Assembly: GCA_965146665.1 (NCBI GenBank)
Contig: CBCTHE010000004.1
Location: forward strand, 225,486 to 289,485
Length of the DNA stretch: 64,000 nucleotides
Source: Ructibacterium sp965146665
GTDB taxonomy: Bacteria; Bacillota; Clostridia; Monoglobales; Monoglobaceae
Direction: 5' to 3'
Shown here: positions 60,428-64,000 of the stretch, in pieces
Position numbering within the stretch: the first letter of the stretch is position 1
Layout: each line of letters begins with the position of its first letter
Position numbers and translations under genes: made by a program
The notes under the pieces: generated by a model
What the model saw: the letters and a program-made list of their open reading frames with translations, nothing else
Databases searched by the model: none
What the model was told of the DNA's origin: nothing

Positions 60428-61825
60428 TTATTTCAGATTGTCCAGCTGATTTTTCTGGAAATCTGCCGCCGCCTGCTTCAAAAGTGCGGCACAGTCGGCG
60501 TTTTCATTCGTCCATACCTCCTGGATACAATTACCGAGCGTGCGATATAAAGGCGATGCCGCGACAGGTTCCTCCTCATGAAACTCTATATTGCTTTTGT
60601 CATTATAGCTTTTTACATAATCAAGATTAACATTTGCCTTTTCACGGCTCAGCTCTTCTCTGAATTTTTGTACGGGGTTGTCGCTCTTCCAAGGTGATAT
60701 TGTATTGATGCCCACAACATTTCTGACCGCAAGATCCTGCTCAATCTGAGATTTCACATTTTCCTTAACTTGATCTGTCAGCGAAAGCCCCAGTGTGCTT
60801 GTTTCTGTCAGCCATTTTATAACTGCATCGACTTCTTCGTCAGAGGCGCCTTTGTTGATTGCACTGTAGGTACCTCCAATCAGGGTGACATGTCTTGCAG
60901 GGCCGGCCGGCATTTGAATCATCCCTACATCATTGAAATCCATTCCGAATATGGTACAGGCTGATACCTGTATTGGTTCTCCAAACATCATTCCCGCTTC
61001 CCCGCTTGCAAGAAGCTGATTGACATTATCAGAACTAATCAGGATATTCTCCTGGATTGCATTGTATTTCCACTTTAAATCCTTGACATACTCCAAAGCC
61101 TTCACAACCTCAGGAGAGTCAAAGACCGCTTTCCATGTCCCGTCTCTTTTCTGTTCTAAAAATTCGCCGCCAAAGCTCCACGCAATGGCCATAAATCTCC
61201 ACCCGCTTGCCGGCATAGCAAATCCTGTTTTACTCGTCTTTTCTTTGATTGTTTGCGCATTCTCCGCCAACTCCTCCCAGGTTGCCGGAATCTTTGGCGT
61301 GCCGTCTTCATTGACAAGCCCTGCCTGTCTGTAAAGCTTCATATTCAATGCGATCCCCGAATCATAGCAGGCTTCCGGAATGAGATAAATCTTGCCATTG
61401 GACGATATTTTCTCCATAATGGTATCGCTTATCTGATCATAAATACCATATTTTTTAAAGACCTCGGTCACATCTTCAGTATACTCGTTGTCTATTACAT
61501 TTTTAGCCTGTGTAAAAGGCAAATGATATGTAGTGGGCAAGGTACCTGCAGCAGCCATAGCAGAGTAAGAATCCGGACTAAACACATAGGTATCCGGTTT
61601 AATCTTAATGCTGGGATTATTTTTCTCAAAAGCCGCGATTCTTTCCATACAAATTTTGTTTGCTTCGGGGTCCGTATCTGCCGAAGGAATATCCCCTACA
61701 GAAATTGTTGCTGTGTTTCCTGCGCTGTTCTCCTCCTGCCCGCTGTTCCCGCATGCCGCAAGCAAAACCGCGCTCATAGCTATGGTACAAATACATGCCG
61801 ATCGTTTCCTCCATTTCTTCTTCAT
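60428..61825 (-). CDS. ABC transporter sugar-binding lipoprotein (half B)
   Basis: Family 1 extracellular solute-binding protein of 465 residues. AGAAGG lies 9 bases before the ATG at 61825; a TTG at 61831 is too close to it. Lipoprotein signal MKKKWRKRSACICTIAMSAV ends in LLAAC with Cys25. The mature protein shows ERIAAFEKNNPSIKIKPDTY and FAMPASGWRFMAIAWSFGGE, typical of UgpB/MsmE-like sugar binders. First gene of the half-B operon, divergent from the partial sensor-regulator. Its ligand is probably an oligosaccharide released by the two secreted glycosidases. No ATPase gene is in the window. Confidence 0.93.
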   Translation of the reverse strand: MKKKWRKRSACICTIAMSAVLLAACGNSGQEENSAGNTATISVGDIPSADTDPEANKICMERIAAFEKNNPSIKIKPDTYVFSPDSYSAMAAAGTLPTTYHLPFTQAKNVIDNEYTEDVTEVFKKYGIYDQISDTIMEKISSNGKIYLIPEACYDSGIALNMKLYRQAGLVNEDGTPKIPATWEELAENAQTIKEKTSKTGFAMPASGWRFMAIAWSFGGEFLEQKRDGTWKAVFDSPEVVKALEYVKDLKWKYNAIQENILISSDNVNQLLASGEAGMMFGEPIQVSACTIFGMDFNDVGMIQMPAGPARHVTLIGGTYSAINKGASDEEVDAVIKWLTETSTLGLSLTDQVKENVKSQIEQDLAVRNVVGINTISPWKSDNPVQKFREELSREKANVNLDYVKSYNDKSNIEFHEEEPVAASPLYRTLGNCIQEVWTNENADCAALLKQAAADFQKNQLDNLK

Positions 61826-62027
61826 ACTCAAATACCTTCTTCCTTGTATATAATAATTTTTTTATTTTTTTCGAATTGGATTCCTGCCGGACATCTGTGT
61901 CCCCATTTATAATAAACTCCGGCAGTGGGAAACCCGCCCTTTGCCTTTTCACAAATCACTCTAACACCCATATGCGTTCCTGTAAAGGGACAGCTTTTAA
62001 AAAGCTCTCAGTTTTTGCCTATTTGAT

Positions 62028-62058
62028 TGTCTCATTTTTTGTTTTGTCTCATTTTTTG
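62028..62058 (+). repeat. Tandem direct repeat upstream of the regulator promoter
   Basis: TGTCTCATTTTTTG occurs twice, at 62028-62041 and 62045-62058, with a 17-base period and no mismatch. It ends 8 bases before the -35 box of the plus-strand promoter. Paired direct repeats in this place are typical binding sites of AraC-type regulators, so autoregulation is possible. Confidence 0.6.
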
Positions 62059-62065
62059 CCGCATC

Positions 62066-62095
62066 TTGACAAAAAGTATTGATTGCTGATATAGT
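62066..62095 (+). promoter_or_regulatory. Sigma-A promoter of the half-B sensor-regulator
   Basis: TTGACA (62066-62071) is perfect and TATAGT (62090-62095) has one mismatch, with an 18-base spacer. Transcription would start near 62102, leaving about 96 bases of leader. Confidence 0.75.
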
Positions 62096-62197
62096 AAAGG
62101 CAAGTAGTTCATATTATTTAAAACAACAGTTGCAGACCAAGAATTATGCTGTTGTCCAGATCCTGATGCAAATTTACAAAGGGAGTTGACTTGAATT

Positions 62198-64000
62198 ATG
62201 TCAAGGAAAAAGGGAATATCACAAAAACCGAAAAAACTCTCAATTTTCAACAGTCAGTATCTGAGATTTTACCTTATGTTTTTGATTCCATGCTTCATCT
62301 CCGCTGCCGCAATGTGCTGTTCCCTGACGCTTAGCTTTTTTACAGGCAGAGATAATATCAATAATCAGGCTCATTCTTTGTTAAAGGCGCAGGCAATGGC
62401 ATGTGAGGCTGATATCAAAACAACCATCACTGCGCTGACTCTGTTTGCCTCTCAACCTCCGTTCCGCAGTATTTTATATCACGAAGATATGGCGCCGGCC
62501 GCTTCAGAGGCCTGCGAATCAATCCAAAAAATAGAGAGCACCTATCCCGCCATAGACAGCGTGATGGTCTATTCCCAAAAAACAGACACTGTATTTTGGC
62601 AGGACGCACTGTATCCTTCCGATGCTTTTTATACGGAAACCGTATCCTATTCTCTCTATAACCAAGCCTATTGGAAATCCTTCCGGCTCTCCAACGCGGC
62701 TATGATACGCACACTGCTTCCCACTTCGATATCATATGATGATCAGGAAAAGGTTGTATTGCCCGTTGTTGTTAAAAAGTCTGGAAAAGAAGATTTTTCA
62801 AACCTGCTGATCATAAACTTTGATTTAAATTATCTCATTGGCGCACCGTCGGACCAAAAAATTTCTGCAAATTCAAAAACATATATTTTTAACCGTTATA
62901 ACAACCGTGTCATAAACTCCTATCAGAATCCAAATACGCTTGACTATTCTGAAGATTTTATAGAAAAGCTGATTGGGAGCAACGATAACTGCTTCACCTA
63001 TCAGTTTGGAAGGCAGAAGGCGATTGTCAATTCCTTCTCCAACACCAGCAGTTTTATGGGCTATACCTATTTCAGCGTAACGCCATATCGGGATATATGG
63101 GCCTTGATTTTTCCCAGTTTGATTGTCAACATCATCGCCAGCATCATCATGATTGCCATGGCCTTTGGCATAGCTCTGTTCAATGCCCGGCGCACGACAC
63201 TGCCGATTCATGAACTGTTCACGGTGGCTTTTAAGCGTGAGGCACAGCCGAAAAAGAGTATTATCGCCGACCTGAAAGAATCAACGATTTCACTTGCAAA
63301 AGAGCACTCCCATCTCATGAGCGTATTGCCCGTTGCACAGGCTAAATTCCTCATAGATTTTTTGAACGACCGCACCGACTTTACCACAGGAGAATCCGCA
63401 AACTCAATTCTTCAAGATTCATTGACCTTTCAGTACCCTTATTACGCCGTTGTCGTTGTTCAGATTTCTTTTAGATCAACCATGTACGATATCTTCAGCG
63501 TGTCAGATTGTGTCGGATTGGAACAGTCACTGCAATCTTTTATCAAAAATCTGTTTTCAGAGGATTTTGATACACTGGTACTGCAGGATGAAAAAAAATC
63601 CCTGTATATTCTGAACTCGGAGGACGCCGGCAATGGCATTAAAATCACAGATACAATTGATGTCATTCTGTCCGCTCTGAGCACAGATATCGCCAATTTA
63701 AATGTTCATATCGGTAAAAGCAAATTCTATGCTGAAACAGATGCGTTAAAAAAAGCATATCAGGAAGCCGTCTTTTCTCTGCGTCCTATTTCAGAGATCA
63801 ATGGAAATCTGACTGATGTAAACAAAAATTCCGAAATAAATTATATATTTAAAAAATCTGATGAAACAGAGCTGTTCAACGCTCTGATTAAGTTTGATAT
63901 GGAAAAGGTCCTGCAAATCATTAACAGGACGCTTGAGCAAAATACCGCAGCCAATACCCGTTCAAAGCAGCAGCTTTACTATGTTATCCTGAATATTATT
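62198..64000 (+). CDS. Membrane-anchored sensor-regulator (half B, C-terminus cut by window edge)
   Basis: The frame from the ATG at 62198 stays open for 601 residues to the window edge. A membrane helix at about 22-47 (FYLMFLIPCFISAAAMCCSL), an extracellular sensor domain (about 50-300), a second helix at about 302-328 (LIFPSLIVNIIASIIMIAMA) and a cytoplasmic region follow. The layout is that of the 731-residue AraC-type regulator at 41-43 kb. The DNA-binding domain is not visible because it would lie beyond base 64000; that part is inferred. GGGAG lies 12 bases before the ATG, rather far. It is divergent from the half-B transporter operon and probably activates it. Confidence 0.85.
   Translation, partial: MSRKKGISQKPKKLSIFNSQYLRFYLMFLIPCFISAAAMCCSLTLSFFTGRDNINNQAHSLLKAQAMACEADIKTTITALTLFASQPPFRSILYHEDMAPAASEACESIQKIESTYPAIDSVMVYSQKTDTVFWQDALYPSDAFYTETVSYSLYNQAYWKSFRLSNAAMIRTLLPTSISYDDQEKVVLPVVVKKSGKEDFSNLLIINFDLNYLIGAPSDQKISANSKTYIFNRYNNRVINSYQNPNTLDYSEDFIEKLIGSNDNCFTYQFGRQKAIVNSFSNTSSFMGYTYFSVTPYRDIWALIFPSLIVNIIASIIMIAMAFGIALFNARRTTLPIHELFTVAFKREAQPKKSIIADLKESTISLAKEHSHLMSVLPVAQAKFLIDFLNDRTDFTTGESANSILQDSLTFQYPYYAVVVVQISFRSTMYDIFSVSDCVGLEQSLQSFIKNLFSEDFDTLVLQDEKKSLYILNSEDAGNGIKITDTIDVILSALSTDIANLNVHIGKSKFYAETDALKKAYQEAVFSLRPISEINGNLTDVNKNSEINYIFKKSDETELFNALIKFDMEKVLQIINRTLEQNTAANTRSKQQLYYVILNII

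Larger units (their letters stand above)
61826..62197. other. Divergent regulatory region between the half-B binding protein and its regulator
   Basis: A 372-base AT-rich spacer without genes. It contains a strong plus-strand promoter (62066-62095), a 17-base tandem repeat just upstream of it (62028-62058), a small palindrome AGCTTTT-AAAAAGCT (61993-62006) and, for the minus strand, only a weak TATAAA-type -10 near 61900. CTGCCGG and CCGGCAG, about 30 bases apart (61886-61926), form another possible inverted operator. Confidence 0.6.

Noticed and set aside
1..64000. tRNA, rRNA, insertion sequence or phage genes
   Set aside because: No cloverleaf, rRNA-like, transposase or phage structural sequence was recognised by eye; a tRNAscan or IS search could still find something short.

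Overview
The window comes from the chromosome of a Gram-positive, endospore-forming member of the Clostridia (Bacillota), of moderately high G+C content judged by eye. The evidence is a complete eight-gene spoIIIA sporulation operon, a clostridial-type gls24-nusB-xseA-xseB-ispA cluster, consensus sigma-A promoters, AGGAGG ribosome binding sites, lipobox lipoproteins and four S-layer-homology (SLH) surface proteins. Genus and species cannot be fixed from the sequence alone.

Positions 1-20.4 kb are mostly housekeeping. On the minus strand, in transcription order, are the spoIIIAA-AH operon (12.9 to 7.9 kb), then gls24, nusB, xseA, xseB, ispA, a divergent PAP2 protein, thrS and a MATE exporter cut by the window edge. 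Upstream of spoIIIA lies a 342-residue protein of unknown function with 35 cysteines, then a plus-strand EF-G-like GTPase that starts at TTG. Small accessory units follow: an EamA exporter with an AraC regulator; a TauE/SafE permease with a MarR regulator, whose promoter carries an obvious palindromic operator; an orphan Hpt protein; and an AraC regulator divergent from an FAD-dependent oxidoreductase.

Positions 22.9-64 kb form one large polysaccharide-capture locus, almost entirely on the minus strand, with two parallel halves. Half A (40.7 to 22.9 kb) encodes an Lpl-type permease pair and binding lipoprotein, a GH88 unsaturated uronyl hydrolase, an SLH protein of 904 residues, a secreted lectin-like protein, a 2030-residue SLH-anchored heparinase II/III-type lyase and a DUF5054 (GH38-like) protein. 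Half B (61.8 to 45.8 kb) encodes a second binding lipoprotein and MalF/MalG-type permease pair, two secreted clan-A-like glycosidases, a lectin-like protein and two SLH proteins. Each half has an adjacent membrane-anchored AraC-type sensor-regulator (41.0-43.2 kb; 62.2 kb to the end). An unrecognised 775-residue candidate carbohydrate-active protein lies between the halves.

The likely division of labour (inference) is as follows. SLH proteins hold lyase and glycan-binding modules on the cell wall. The lyase makes oligosaccharides with an unsaturated uronic acid at the end, and the two ABC systems import the products. GH88 and DUF5054 finish the breakdown inside the cell, and the two sensor-regulators switch the operons on. 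The polysaccharide is probably uronic-acid-rich, but its identity cannot be read from the sequence. The most novel material is the pair of full-length SLH paralogues with about 650 residues of unrecognised sequence each, and the cysteine-rich protein beside the sporulation operon.
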